NCBI RefSeq assembly: GCF_001021385.1
Contig: NZ_CP011773.1
Location: forward strand, 3,720,001 to 3,784,000
DNA length: 64,000 nt
Reading direction: 5' to 3'
DNA from: Mycobacterium sp. EPa45
GTDB lineage: Bacteria; Actinomycetota; Actinomycetes; Mycobacteriales; Mycobacteriaceae
Positions 37,440 to 46,523 of this stretch are shown piece after piece. Position numbers and translations under genes: made by a program. The notes below the pieces were generated by a model. The model ran no database searches and was not told the origin of the DNA. It was given only the letters and a program-made list of their open reading frames with translations. The number at the start of each line of letters is the position of its first letter. The stretch's first letter is position 1.

Positions 37440-40336
37440 CTGACCTTGCGCCTGCGCGTCGCCCGCTTGGGTGCGGGGGCCGCAGGCAGTACGTCGGCGA
37501 GGAACTTGCCGGTGTAGCTGTTCGGCGCCGCCGCCACATCTTCGGGCGTGCCCTGGGCGACGACCGTGCCACCACCGGAACCACCCTCGGGGCCCATGTC
37601 GACGATCCAGTCCGAGGTCTTGATGACGTCCAGGTTGTGCTCGATGACGATCACTGAATTGCCTTTGTCGACAAGGCCGTTGATGACCTTGAGCAGCTTG
37701 CGGATGTCCTCGAAATGCAGACCGGTGGTCGGCTCGTCCAAGATGTAGACGGTGCGCCCGGTCGAGCGCTTCTGCAGTTCGGCAGCCAGCTTCACACGCT
37801 GCGCCTCGCCACCGGACAGTGTGGGCGCGGGCTGGCCCAGCCGCACGTATCCCAGCCCGACGTCGACGAGGGTTCGCAGATAGCGGTGGATTCCGGTGAT
37901 CGGCTCGAAGAATTCGGCGGCGTCCTCGATGGACAGGTCCAACACCTCCGAGATGGTCTTACCCTTGTAGTGCACCTCGAGCGTTTCGCGGTTGTAGCGG
38001 GCGCCATGGCACACCTCGCATGGCACGTACACGTCGGGCAGGAAATTCATCTCGATCTTGATGGTTCCGTCACCCGAACAGGCTTCGCAGCGACCACCTT
38101 TGACGTTGAACGAGAACCGGCCGGGCTGATAGCCGCGAACCTTTGCCTCGGTCGTGGCGGCGAACAGCGTCCGGATCTTGTCGAAGACGCCGGTGTAGGT
38201 CGCCGGATTGGAGCGCGGGGTGCGCCCGATCGGTGACTGGTCGACCCGGACCAGCTTGTCGACGTGCTCGAGCCCGTTGATCCGGGTGTGCCGGCCGGGC
38301 ACCTGGCGGGCGCCGTTGAGCTTGTTGGCCAGCACCGAGGCCAGGATGTCATTGACCAGTGTGGACTTGCCCGAGCCCGACACACCGGTCACCGAGGTCA
38401 GCACGCCGAGCGGGAACGCGACGTCGATATCGCGCAGGTTGTGTTCGCGCGCACCGATCACGGTGAGCTGCCTGCGTGGGTCGATCGGCCGGCGGATAGC
38501 CGGTACGTCGATGCTCTGCTTGCCCGAGAGGTAGGCGCCGGTGATGGAATCCGGGTTGCGCAACAGGTCGGCATACGGCCCGCTGTGCACGACTTGACCG
38601 CCGTGCTCGCCGGCCGCCGGGCCGATGTCCACCACCCAGTCGGAGTGCGCGATCGTATCCTCGTCGTGCTCGACGACGATCAACGTGTTGCCCAGATCCC
38701 TTAGCCGCGTGAGGGTTTCGATGAGTCTGCGGTTGTCGCGCTGGTGCAGCCCGATCGACGGCTCGTCGAGCACGTACAGCACACCGACCAGACCCGAACC
38801 GATCTGGGTGGCGAGCCGAATGCGTTGCGCCTCGCCGCCGGACAGCGTGCCCGCCGCGCGGGACAGCGACAGATAGTCCAGCCCGACATCGAGCAGGAAG
38901 CCCAGCCGGGATTGCACTTCCTTGAGGACCTGCCCGGCGATCGCGGACTCGCGGGTGCCGAGCGTGAGGTCGTTGAGGAACTCGGAACAGTCGGAAATCG
39001 ACAGTTCGGACACTTCGGCGATCGACTTCGCACCGTGCTCACCCGCCGCCAGCGTGACCGCGAGGATCTCCGGCTTCAGGCGGGTGCCATTGCACTCCGG
39101 GCATGGCACGTCGCGCATGAACCCGTCGTAGCGCTCCTTCATCTGCTCGGAGTCGGTCTGTTCCATGCGCCGGTGCAGGAACGCCATCACGCCTTCGAAT
39201 TCGGCGTAGTACGAACGGGTTCGGCCGTAGCGGTTCTTGTAGCGGACGTGGACCTGCTCGTCGCAACCTTCCAGAATCGCCCTGTGTGCCTTGGCCGGAA
39301 GCTTGCGCCACGGCGTGTTGACGTCGAAGCCCATTGCCTCACCCAGACCGGACATCATCCGGGTGAAGTACTCGGCGGTGTGGCCCATGGCCCACGGCGC
39401 TACCGCACCTTCGGCGAGCGTCAGGTCGGGATCGGGCACGACCAGCTCGGGGTCGACCTCCTTGCGGATGCCGAGGCCGCTGCACTCCGGGCAGGCGCCG
39501 TAGGGCGAGTTGAACGAGAACGACCGCGGCTCGAGGTCGTCGACGGCCAGCGGGTGGCCGTTGGGGCAGGCCAGCTTCTCGGAGAACCGCTGCTCGCGGT
39601 GGGGGTGGTCGTCCTCGCGGTCGACGAACTCCAGCACGACGATGCCGTCGGCCAGGTTCAATGCCGTCTCGACCGAGTCGGTGAGGCGCTGCTTCGCGGT
39701 GGCCTTGACCGTGAGCCGGTCGACCACCACCTCGATGTCGTGCTTCTCCTGCTTCTTCAGCTTCGGCGGGTCGGTGAGCGGATGCACGACGCCGTCGACC
39801 CGGACCCGGCTGTAACCCTGGCTGTTGAGATTGTCGAAGAGATCCACGAATTCGCCCTTGCGGGTACGGACCACCGGGGCCAGTACCTGGAACCGCAGGC
39901 CCTCGTCCATGGCCAGCACCTGGTCGACGATCTGCTGCGGGGTCTGCCGGGCGATGCGCTCACCGCAGACCGGGCAGTGCGCGGTGCCGGCCCGGGCGTA
40001 GAGCAGGCGGAGGTAGTCGTAGACCTCGGTGATGGTGCCGACGGTCGAGCGCGGGTTGCGGTTGGTGGACTTCTGATCGATAGACACCGCTGGGGAAAGC
40101 CCCTCGATGAAGTCGACATCCGGCTTGTCCATCTGGCCGAGGAACTGACGCGCATAGGCCGACAGCGACTCGACGTAGCGGCGCTGCCCCTCGGCGAAAA
40201 TGGTGTCGAACGCCAACGAGGACTTGCCCGATCCGGACAGTCCGGTGAAGACGATCAAACTGTCGCGAGGCAGGTCCAGGTCGATGCTGCGCAGGTTGTG
40301 CTCACGCGCCCCCTTGACGACAAGCCGGTCAGCCAC
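37436..40336 (-). CDS. uvrA: Excinuclease ABC subunit A
   Basis: Damage-recognition ATPase of nucleotide excision repair, 966 residues. It has two ABC modules: Walker [17 protein letters not shown] and [16 protein letters not shown], and signatures [19 protein letters not shown] and [16 protein letters not shown]. Zinc-binding cysteine pairs are seen in CPECSGLG and [15 protein letters not shown] chose GTG 40336, preceded by AAGGGGG; the frame runs on to 40453 through the promoter, but that part is not UvrA. A near-perfect PafBC-type promoter lies 50 bases upstream. Confidence 0.97.
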   Translation of the reverse strand: MADRLVVKGAREHNLRSIDLDLPRDSLIVFTGLSGSGKSSLAFDTIFAEGQRRYVESLSAYARQFLGQMDKPDVDFIEGLSPAVSIDQKSTNRNPRSTVGTITEVYDYLRLLYARAGTAHCPVCGERIARQTPQQIVDQVLAMDEGLRFQVLAPVVRTRKGEFVDLFDNLNSQGYSRVRVDGVVHPLTDPPKLKKQEKHDIEVVVDRLTVKATAKQRLTDSVETALNLADGIVVLEFVDREDDHPHREQRFSEKLACPNGHPLAVDDLEPRSFSFNSPYGACPECSGLGIRKEVDPELVVPDPDLTLAEGAVAPWAMGHTAEYFTRMMSGLGEAMGFDVNTPWRKLPAKAHRAILEGCDEQVHVRYKNRYGRTRSYYAEFEGVMAFLHRRMEQTDSEQMKERYDGFMRDVPCPECNGTRLKPEILAVTLAAGEHGAKSIAEVSELSISDCSEFLNDLTLGTRESAIAGQVLKEVQSRLGFLLDVGLDYLSLSRAAGTLSGGEAQRIRLATQIGSGLVGVLYVLDEPSIGLHQRDNRRLIETLTRLRDLGNTLIVVEHDEDTIAHSDWVVDIGPAAGEHGGQVVHSGPYADLLRNPDSITGAYLSGKQSIDVPAIRRPIDPRRQLTVIGAREHNLRDIDVAFPLGVLTSVTGVSGSGKSTLVNDILASVLANKLNGARQVPGRHTRINGLEHVDKLVRVDQSPIGRTPRSNPATYTGVFDKIRTLFAATTEAKVRGYQPGRFSFNVKGGRCEACSGDGTIKIEMNFLPDVYVPCEVCHGARYNRETLEVHYKGKTISEVLDLSIEDAAEFFEPITGIHRYLRTLVDVGLGYVRLGQPAPTLSGGEAQRVKLAAELQKRSTGRTVYILDEPTTGLHFEDIRKLLKVINGLVDKGNSVIVIEHNLDVIKTSDWIVDMGPEGGSGGGTVVAQGTPEDVAAAPNSYTGKFLADVLPAAPAPKRATRRRKVS

Positions 40337-40383
40337 CAGCGCCCCCTTCCTGCAGATATGTGGGCATGGTGATGCCGAGCCCC

Positions 40384-40406
40384 ATGCTATGTCGGCCCAC
40401 CGACAA
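40384..40406 (-). promoter_or_regulatory. RecA-independent DNA-damage promoter of uvrA (PafBC type)
   Basis: On the minus strand TTGTCGGTG (40406-40398) is followed by eight bases and TAGCAT (40389-40384). This is an exact fit to the mycobacterial RecA-NDp consensus TTGTCRGTG-N8-TANNNT, which is activated by PafBC after DNA damage. Transcription would begin near 40377, about 40 bases before the GTG start. The box abuts the start region of the divergent MBL-fold gene. Confidence 0.85.
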
Positions 40407-40420
40407 GTAACGTGGCGACC

Positions 40421-41098
40421 ATGACAGTCGTCGACGACACCTATACCGGACACGTCGAACCGCAGACCGCAGCCCGCAGGACCCTGCCCGGCGCCACCAT
40501 CGTCAAGATGTCGGTGGGCCCGATGGACAACAACACGTACGTGGTGACGTGTTCCCGTTCTGGGGACAGTCTATTGATCGACGCGGCCAACGACGCGGAT
40601 CTGCTCGTCGACCTGGTGCGCGAGCACGCGCCGAAGCTGACCCTGATCGTGACCAGCCATCAGCACTTCGACCACTGGCAGGCGCTGGCGGCCCTCGCCG
40701 AGGCGACCGGCGTCCCGACCGCCGCCCATCAGCTGGACGCCGAGCCGCTGCCGGTGAAGCCGCACCGCTACCTGAACGACGGCGACACGATCGCCGTCGG
40801 CGACCTGGTCTTCGACGTGATCCACCTGCAAGGGCACACGCCCGGCTCGGTGGCCCTGGCGCTGCGGCCCACCGGCGAGCGGACCGCCACCCACCTGTTC
40901 ACCGGCGACTGCCTGTTCCCCGGCGGGGTAGGCAAGACGTGGGAGCCGGGTGCATTCGAGCAACTGCTCGGCGACGTGAACAGCAAGGTGTTCGGCCAGT
41001 ACGGCGACGACACCGTCGTCTATCCGGGCCATGGTGACGACACCACGCTGGGCGCCGAGCGTCCGCACCTCGACGAATGGCGTGAGCGAGGCTGGTAG
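40421..41098 (+). CDS. MBL-fold metallohydrolase (Rv1637c-like)
   Basis: Cytoplasmic metallo-beta-lactamase-fold hydrolase of the glyoxalase II-like branch, 225 residues. The metal motif TSHQHFDHW (H80, H82, D84, H85) is intact; later ligands are in [26 protein letters not shown] and [15 protein letters not shown] 40421 is preceded seven bases earlier by TAACGT, a possible leaderless promoter that lies back to back with the uvrA promoter. A GTG three codons upstream is a weaker choice. Confidence 0.88.
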   Translation: MTVVDDTYTGHVEPQTAARRTLPGATIVKMSVGPMDNNTYVVTCSRSGDSLLIDAANDADLLVDLVREHAPKLTLIVTSHQHFDHWQALAALAEATGVPTAAHQLDAEPLPVKPHRYLNDGDTIAVGDLVFDVIHLQGHTPGSVALALRPTGERTATHLFTGDCLFPGGVGKTWEPGAFEQLLGDVNSKVFGQYGDDTVVYPGHGDDTTLGAERPHLDEWRERGW

Positions 41099-41132
41099 AC
41101 CGTGTGCAAATCTGACGTCTGACCTGAAAAGG

Positions 41133-41156
41133 GTTGCATCCCAACGCGTCGGGTAC
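41133..41156 (+). promoter_or_regulatory. Possible SigF-type promoter
   Basis: GTTG (41133-41136), 14 bases, then GGGTAC (41151-41156) resembles the mycobacterial SigF pattern GTTT-N15-17-GGGTA. The spacing is one short and one base of the -35 differs. It lies 40 bases before the SRPBCC gene, a type of gene often under stress control. Confidence 0.3.
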
Positions 41157-41196
41157 GCGCTTCATAAGCGAACCGACGGGAAGGGCAGGTAACCCA

Positions 41197-41658
41197 ATGA
41201 GCACCACCACGGCGTCCATCGACGTGAACCGACCGATCAGGACCGTGTACAACCAGTGGACGCAATTCGAGTCCTTCCCGAAGTTCATGGAAGGCGTCGA
41301 AGAGATCACCCAACGCGACGACACCCACACGCACTGGCGCATCAAAGTCGGTCCGGTCAGCCGGGAGTTCGACGCCACGATCACCGAGCAACACCCCGAA
41401 GAGCGGGTGGCCTGGAAGTCCGACAGCGGCCCGGACCACGCGGGCGTCGTGACGTTCCACCGCCTCGACGACTCGACCACTCGGGTGACCACCCAGATGG
41501 ACGTCGACCCGGAGGGCTTTCTGGAGAACGTCGCCGACAAACTCGGCGTGCTCAAGGCCCGCGTGAACGGTGATCTCGAGCGGTTCAAGAAGTTCATCGA
41601 GGAGCAGCCCTCGGAAACCGGTGAGTGGCGCGGCGACGTCTCGCGGCCCGACGCCTGA
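41197..41658 (+). CDS. SRPBCC-family (START-like) protein
   Basis: A 153-residue protein with the polyketide-cyclase/START-like fold: TASIDVNRPIRTVYNQWTQF, then FPKFMEGVEEI, and a long C-terminal helix NVADKLGVLKARVNGDLERF. Members bind hydrophobic ligands; in actinobacteria this subgroup is often linked with stress. ATG 41197 follows AAGGGCAGG. It ends three bases before the convergent lipoprotein gene. Confidence 0.85.
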   Translation: MSTTTASIDVNRPIRTVYNQWTQFESFPKFMEGVEEITQRDDTHTHWRIKVGPVSREFDATITEQHPEERVAWKSDSGPDHAGVVTFHRLDDSTTRVTTQMDVDPEGFLENVADKLGVLKARVNGDLERFKKFIEEQPSETGEWRGDVSRPDA

Positions 41659-41661
41659 TCG

Positions 41662-42138
41662 TCAGGGGCAGGTGGCGACGACTTCGAAGGGCTTGCTGAC
41701 TTGCTTGCCGGCCGAGTCTGAACCGCTGGCGGTGCCCTTGATCGTGTAGGTGTTGCCGTCCTTGGTGGCGGTGGCCGTGTCGCCGGGCACCCCGTCGGTG
41801 AAGTTGAGCACCACGCCGTTCACGTCGCCGAGCCCGACGGCGCGGACCTTCGACGCGTCCTGCTCGAGACCGACGATCACACCGGTGATCACCTCGCCGA
41901 TGGCGATCGAGAACTTGCCGTCCGTCGTCGCGCACACCACCGGTCCGTCGACCTGTTTGGCCTGGCCGTCGATCGTGACCTTGGCGCCGGCTGGTGGCGC
42001 GGTCGTGGCCGTCGTCGTCTTGGCTTCAGCGGACGTCGCGGTCTTGGCATCGCTGGGCTTGTCGTCTTTCGCGCAACCCACCCCGCCGATCAACAAAAGA
42101 CCCAGTGCCCCAACAACACTCATCAATCGAACGTTCAT
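41662..42138 (-). CDS. LpqH/19-kDa-antigen family lipoprotein
   Basis: A 158-residue exported lipoprotein. The signal peptide MNVRLMSVVGALGLLLIGGV ends in the lipobox GGVGC with C22 as the acylated residue. A Thr/Ala-rich linker (KTTTATTAPPAG) of the glycosylated type follows, then the LpqH-like domain ITGVIVGLEQDASKVRAVGL and TYTIKGTASG, with a conserved cysteine pair (VVCATTDG, VVATCP). ATG 42138 follows GGAGGAG. Members are TLR2 agonists in pathogenic mycobacteria; the function here is not known. Confidence 0.88.
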   Translation of the reverse strand: MNVRLMSVVGALGLLLIGGVGCAKDDKPSDAKTATSAEAKTTTATTAPPAGAKVTIDGQAKQVDGPVVCATTDGKFSIAIGEVITGVIVGLEQDASKVRAVGLGDVNGVVLNFTDGVPGDTATATKDGNTYTIKGTASGSDSAGKQVSKPFEVVATCP

Positions 42139-42362
42139 CGACGTCTCCTCCGCATGTCCGGCCACCCACGGGCGAGCCTAGACCCCCGGCGGCTGTCGAA
42201 TAGCGAAACGGCAATCCCCGCAACAGCCTCTCGGCAAAATTTCGTCTCGACCGGAAACAACAGCCGGTGACATGCATGCCGATGCCCCCTGTGCAGGGCC
42301 TTCATCCGGTAGCGTATGCACCGCTCTGCCCCCTAACTCAGACCGAAAACACGGAGGCGTCG

Positions 42363-42665
42363 ATGACCCAGCAACCACCCGGCTATGCCCCACCGCCGGC
42401 TCAGCAGCCAAAAAACAACCTGGCGCTCGCCATCCTGGCGACGATCTTCTGCTTCCCGATCACCGGCATCGTCGCAATCGTGAAAGCCGCTCAGGTGAAT
42501 GGACTCTGGGTCCAGGGCCAATACGCCGAAGCCCAGGCCTCGGCCGCCGCCGCCAAGAAATGGGTAATCTGGAGCGTCGTCATCTGGTTCGTGATCCTCG
42601 TGATCTATGGCGTCCTCTTCGCTACCGGCGTGATGAACATGGACGTCGACACCACCACGTCATGA
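42363..42665 (+). CDS. CD225/dispanin-type small membrane protein
   Basis: A 100-residue protein with a Pro/Gln-rich cytoplasmic N-terminus (QQPPGYAPPPAQQPK) and two transmembrane helices. The first reads NLALAILATIFCFPITGIVA; the linker VNGLWVQGQYAEAQASAAAAK follows, then KWVIWSVVIWFVILVIYG. The helix-KAxQVN-helix layout is that of the CD225/IFITM-like family. ATG 42363 has GGAGG five bases upstream. The stop overlaps the next gene as ATGA, so the two membrane proteins are coupled. Confidence 0.82.
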   Translation: MTQQPPGYAPPPAQQPKNNLALAILATIFCFPITGIVAIVKAAQVNGLWVQGQYAEAQASAAAAKKWVIWSVVIWFVILVIYGVLFATGVMNMDVDTTTS

Positions 42666-43102
42666 TCTCGACAGAGGCCGGGCAGGCGACCCACGGTCGC
42701 CTCGCCCGCCTCGGGCAGCCGCTGCTCGTGGGTGCACTGGCAGCGGGGGCCTGTGCGGCCGTGTGGATCGCTGACCCGACCACACCCGGCGGCATGCTTC
42801 CGCTCTGTCCCACGAAAGCCCTTCTGGGCGTTGACTGCCCGGGTTGCGGCACCCTCCGCATGATCTATTCGCTGTTGCATGGTGACCTGCTGGCAGCAAT
42901 CCGGTTCAACGCACTCGGGTTGGTAGCGCTGGTATTCCTGGCTGTCGCCTATGGCACCTGGTCCTACGGCCGCGCTACCGGCCGCCAGATCGTCGGGTGG
43001 CAACGCCATCGATTGGCGCCGTATATCGCGCTGGTGTTGGTGTCGGTCTGGTTCGTCGTGCGCAACGTGCCGTTCGCCCCGTTCACCGCACTGCGCGTCT
43101 GA
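42662..43102 (+). CDS. DUF2752 membrane protein
   Basis: A 146-residue membrane protein with three or four hydrophobic segments. The family hallmark is CPTKALLGVDCPGCGTLR (C49, C59, C62), a possible metal or redox site at the membrane face, followed by ALLHGDLLAAIRFN-like sequence. Function unknown. DUF2752 genes are often paired with CD225-type genes, as here. Confidence 0.85.
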   Translation: MISTEAGQATHGRLARLGQPLLVGALAAGACAAVWIADPTTPGGMLPLCPTKALLGVDCPGCGTLRMIYSLLHGDLLAAIRFNALGLVALVFLAVAYGTWSYGRATGRQIVGWQRHRLAPYIALVLVSVWFVVRNVPFAPFTALRV

Positions 43103-43106
43103 CGTC

Positions 43107-44117
43107 TCAGAGCCAGCCTTTTCGTTTGAACACGAGATACAACAAACCCGACACCAGGACGATGATCACCGCGCTGGACACGTAACCAATGACACTCTGA
43201 AATCCGGGATACGGCACATTCTGGCCGTACCACCCGGTTACCGCAGTCGGCACCGCGATGATCGCTGCCCAGCCGGTGAGCTTCTTCATGATCGTGTTGA
43301 GCCGCGCGTCCTGAAGCGACAGATTGGTCTCGAACACCGTAGTGATCATGTCTCGCAACGACTCCGTCCACTCGGCTGCGCGGATGACGTGGTCGTACAG
43401 GTCGGCGTACCAGCTGTCGAGTTCGACGGTGTCGGCATGCTCGGCACGGCGGCGCATGATCGTGTTGATGACTTCGCGCATGGGCAGCACGACGCGGCGC
43501 AGTTCGACGAGCTCTTTGCGCAGCCGGTAGGTCGACCGCTGGACCGTGCGGGTTACCGCGCGGTCGTCGAACAACCCGTCCTCGAGCGCTTCGATGGCGT
43601 CGTCCAGTTGCTGGATGGTGTCGAATTGCCCGTCGACGATCACGTCGAGCAGGCCGTGCAGCAACGCCGGTGCACCCATTTTCAGCAGATCGGCGTTCTC
43701 ATCCCACCGCCGAACCACCTCATCGATGTCGAAAACCGGTTGCTGCGGGTCTAATTCGTGCCGCACGGTCACGATCCCCGCAGGCAACACGAAGATCGAC
43801 ACCCTCGTCAACAGCAGCCGCGACTCCAGATCGTTGGCCAGTGGCGGCGCCAACGCCGTCGCGTACACCGTCATGAACGTGTGCGTCGCGTACCGGGTGG
43901 CCTTGGTGCGTTCGGCATGCGCCACGGTGTCTTCGACGGCGTGCTGGTCGAAGCCCAGTTCGTCGGAGAGCTGACACAACACGTCGTGGTCTGGGTTGCA
44001 CATATCCACCCAGACCAGCGCGCCGTCCTCGGCGAGATGGTTCGAGGTCTCCCGGAGCGGAAAATCTTCCGTCTTCAGTTCGCCATCGACCCACAGTCGG
44101 GTTCGGCAGTGGGTCAT
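43107..44117 (-). CDS. CorA-family divalent cation channel with GQN motif
   Basis: A 336-residue protein with a long cytoplasmic alpha/beta and helical funnel domain (LVWVDMCNPDHDVLCQLSDELG, then VIRAAEWTESLRDMITTVFE) and two C-terminal transmembrane helices. The pore signature is YGQNVPYPGF (G298-Q299-N300) in place of the classical YGMN of CorA Mg2+ channels, so the transported ion may differ. It is convergent with the DUF2752 gene (four-base gap). ATG 44117 has no strong ribosome-binding site. Confidence 0.9.
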   Translation of the reverse strand: MTHCRTRLWVDGELKTEDFPLRETSNHLAEDGALVWVDMCNPDHDVLCQLSDELGFDQHAVEDTVAHAERTKATRYATHTFMTVYATALAPPLANDLESRLLLTRVSIFVLPAGIVTVRHELDPQQPVFDIDEVVRRWDENADLLKMGAPALLHGLLDVIVDGQFDTIQQLDDAIEALEDGLFDDRAVTRTVQRSTYRLRKELVELRRVVLPMREVINTIMRRRAEHADTVELDSWYADLYDHVIRAAEWTESLRDMITTVFETNLSLQDARLNTIMKKLTGWAAIIAVPTAVTGWYGQNVPYPGFQSVIGYVSSAVIIVLVSGLLYLVFKRKGWL

Positions 44118-44151
44118 GGAGTCCAGTGTGCGGCAGCCCTGACCGGGGTGA

Positions 44152-44598
44152 CTAACCGGTGGTGTGAACGATCAGCACATCGGTCTTGGACCGGCGCGCG
44201 ACGTTTGCAGGCACCGAACCCAGCAGGCGGCCGGCGATCGTGCTCAAGCCCACGTTGCCGACGATCAGCAGATCGGCGCCGACCTCTTCGGCCAGCTCCA
44301 CCAGCGCATCGACGGGAGCGCCGACGACGGCGCGTTCTTCGACCTCAGCGGCACCGGCGGCCTTGGCGCGGTCACGTGCCTCGCGCAGGATCGCGTAGAT
44401 GGGGGCATTGCCCGCCATCTTGTAGCCCTCGTCCTTCAGCAGGTCGGCCGCGCGAGTGTCCTCGTTGGCCGGGAAGTAAGCGGTTGCCACGATGACTTTG
44501 GAGCCTGGTTCGGAGGCGAGATATCCCGCCCGGTCGACTGCACGCAGCGAGGAATCCGAGCCGTCCGTGCCGACGACCACGGTCTTGTAACCGCCCAT
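44152..44598 (-). CDS. Universal stress protein (Rv1636-like)
   Basis: Single-domain USP, 148 residues. N-terminal MGGYKTVVVGTDGSDSSLRA and the nucleotide-binding loop VGNVGLSTIAGRLLGSVPANV show the ATP-binding type. M. tuberculosis Rv1636, which this closely resembles, is described as a cAMP-binding USP; a class III cyclase is encoded elsewhere in this window. ATG 44598 has GGAGG six bases upstream. Confidence 0.93.
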   Translation of the reverse strand: MGGYKTVVVGTDGSDSSLRAVDRAGYLASEPGSKVIVATAYFPANEDTRAADLLKDEGYKMAGNAPIYAILREARDRAKAAGAAEVEERAVVGAPVDALVELAEEVGADLLIVGNVGLSTIAGRLLGSVPANVARRSKTDVLIVHTTG

Positions 44599-44948
44599 TC
44601 GTACCCTCCAGTCTCCATTTTCAACGCCACCGGGAACACTATCGCTTTGGCACCACGCAAGGGTGCGATTCACGCCACGCGGCAATTCCGGCGCGCCGCG
44701 CGATGCCACTCTACCGGGGCAAATGGCGGCGCCGACAGTTGCGTGAGCTGTTCGACAGCCGCTGCAATTGCAAATCCGCATCGCATCTGATTCACGAATG
44801 TCAGCGCTGCCACATCGCTGATGACCAATGGCCGCAATTCGATACCTCGGAAATTCTGCCGGTGGCGTCAACCCATGCGCCGCACGCTATTGGTGGGCTG
44901 CGGGTTAGCGTTTTGGACATCAATTGACAGGGGTAGAGGACGACCCAC
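44599..44948. other. Divergent intergenic region
   Basis: Control region between the leftward USP gene and the rightward glycosyltransferase gene, 350 bases. It is less GC-rich than the genes around it and contains the palindrome TGCAATTGCA (44763-44772). TTGACA occurs at 44924-44929, but I see no matching -10 box at the right distance. A 74-codon open frame at 44703-44927 has atypical composition and no ribosome-binding site. No clear promoter, RNA or terminator can be assigned. Confidence 0.5.
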
Positions 44949-46487
44949 GTGAGCATCACCCTTCGGCCCGAACGAGTCAGCAGCGACGGGGAGCGGTCAC
45001 CCGCGTCCGCCGGGCCGCTCGACGCCGTGTTCGTGGCAGTGTTCGCCGCTGCTGTCAGCGCAGCCGGCGCGGCGCGGCCATCGCTGTGGTTCGACGAAGC
45101 TGCCACGATCTCGGCGTCCACCCGGCCGGTGCCCGACCTGTGGCGCATGCTCGGCAACATCGACGCCGTTCACGGCCTGTACTACCTGCTCATGCACGGC
45201 TGGTTCTCGGTGTTCCCCGCCACCGAATTCTGGTCACGGTTGTCCAGCTCGATCGCGGTCGGGTTCGCGGCCGCAGGTGTCGTGGTGCTCGGCCGACAAC
45301 TGTCCACCCGATCTATTGCGGTGACCGCGGGTGTCGTATTCGCGGTACTCCCCCGGGTGACGTGGGCCGGCCTGGAAACCCGGTCCTATGCGCTGACAAT
45401 GGTCGTTGCGGTATGGCTGACCCTGCTGTGGGTGGCCGCACTGCGCCGCGACCGGCCGCGATGGTGGCTCGGCTATGCGCTGGTGGCCATCGGCGCCACG
45501 CTGCTGAACGTCTTCTCGATTCTGTTGCTGCCCGTGCATGCGGTGATGGCGCTGGCGATGACCGACTCGAAAAGGACGAGACGGCACGGGATTCTGGCGG
45601 TGCTGACCGCCTGCGCCGCGACGGCCCCGTTCCTGTTCTTCACCCAGACCCAGCTGTTCCAGGTGGGCTGGATCTCGCCGCCGGGCGCACGCACCGTCGG
45701 AATGATGTTGGTAGATCAGTACTTCGACCGTTCACTCCCCGTCGCGGTGTTGTCCGGATTACTGATCGTCGTCGGCCTCGTGTCGTGGCGACGGGCCGGA
45801 TGGCGGCCACGTCGGTTGGTCGCCATCACCGTGGCTTGGATACTGCTGCCCACCTGTGCCGTGCTCGTGTATTCACTGCTGCGCGATCCGGTTTACTACC
45901 CGCGCTATCTGTCCTTCACCGCCCCCGCCATGGCGCTTCTTCTCGGCTCTTGCATTGTGGCGCTGGGCCGCTCCTCCCGCGCCGCCATCGCAGTCGTGCT
46001 CGCCGTCTTTGCACTCGTCGCGACACCGAACTACCTGACCCAGCGGGGGCCGTACGCCAAAGAAGGCATGGACTACAGCCAGGTCGCCGATGTCATCACC
46101 TACCACGCCGCGCCGGGCGACTGCCTCGTGATGGACAATTCGACCGCGTGGAAGCCCGGTCCGATCCGCCCGTTGCTGGCCGCGCGTCCCGCTGCCTTCG
46201 CCAAACTGCACGATTTCGGCCGCGGTCCCACGGGCATCGATCGAAACCTGTTGTGGGACGCGCACATCGCCGTGTGGACGTGGGCCGACAAGATGCCCGG
46301 TTGTCCGGCGATCTGGACGGTGTCCGAGCGTGACAACCGTCTGCCCAGCTACGAGCGAGGGCCGGCGTTGCGGGGCGGTCCACGGCTCGAACGGGCGATG
46401 GCCTACCAGGTGCCCTACCGGTTCGGCTTCCGGGTAGTCGAACGCTGGCAGTTCAATTTTGCCCAGGTGACCAAGTCGATTCGCTGA
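44949..46487 (+). CDS. GT-C family glycosyltransferase (mannosyltransferase-like)
   Basis: A polytopic membrane protein of 512 residues with about ten hydrophobic segments, probably using polyprenyl-phosphate sugar. The first extracytoplasmic loop has RPSLWFDEAATISAS, the acidic DE pair typical of GT39/GT-C enzymes, followed by VHGLYYLLMHGW. It sits beside the USP gene exactly where M. tuberculosis has Rv1635c, reported as the CapA mannosyltransferase of LAM capping. Orthology is inferred from position only. GTG 44949 follows GAGGAC. Confidence 0.78.
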   Translation: MSITLRPERVSSDGERSPASAGPLDAVFVAVFAAAVSAAGAARPSLWFDEAATISASTRPVPDLWRMLGNIDAVHGLYYLLMHGWFSVFPATEFWSRLSSSIAVGFAAAGVVVLGRQLSTRSIAVTAGVVFAVLPRVTWAGLETRSYALTMVVAVWLTLLWVAALRRDRPRWWLGYALVAIGATLLNVFSILLLPVHAVMALAMTDSKRTRRHGILAVLTACAATAPFLFFTQTQLFQVGWISPPGARTVGMMLVDQYFDRSLPVAVLSGLLIVVGLVSWRRAGWRPRRLVAITVAWILLPTCAVLVYSLLRDPVYYPRYLSFTAPAMALLLGSCIVALGRSSRAAIAVVLAVFALVATPNYLTQRGPYAKEGMDYSQVADVITYHAAPGDCLVMDNSTAWKPGPIRPLLAARPAAFAKLHDFGRGPTGIDRNLLWDAHIAVWTWADKMPGCPAIWTVSERDNRLPSYERGPALRGGPRLERAMAYQVPYRFGFRVVERWQFNFAQVTKSIR

Positions 46488-46508
46488 TGCATCACCAGGT
46501 GGTGCATC
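46486..46508. terminator. Hairpin at the end of the glycosyltransferase gene
   Basis: GATGCATCACC-A-GGTGGTGCATC forms an 11-bp inverted repeat with one G-U pair, overlapping the TGA stop and ending 15 bases before udgX. No U-tract follows. It could slow or stop transcription or protect the mRNA end. Confidence 0.4.
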
Positions 46509-46523
46509 GGGTACGCGGCGGGT

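Noticed and set aside
38744-40372. A 542-codon plus-strand frame opposite uvrA
   Set aside because: Antisense shadow of uvrA with no recognisable domain or ribosome-binding site.
44703-44927. A 74-codon open frame between the USP and glycosyltransferase genes
   Set aside because: Arg/His/Cys-rich, no ribosome-binding site, no family resemblance; treated as intergenic.
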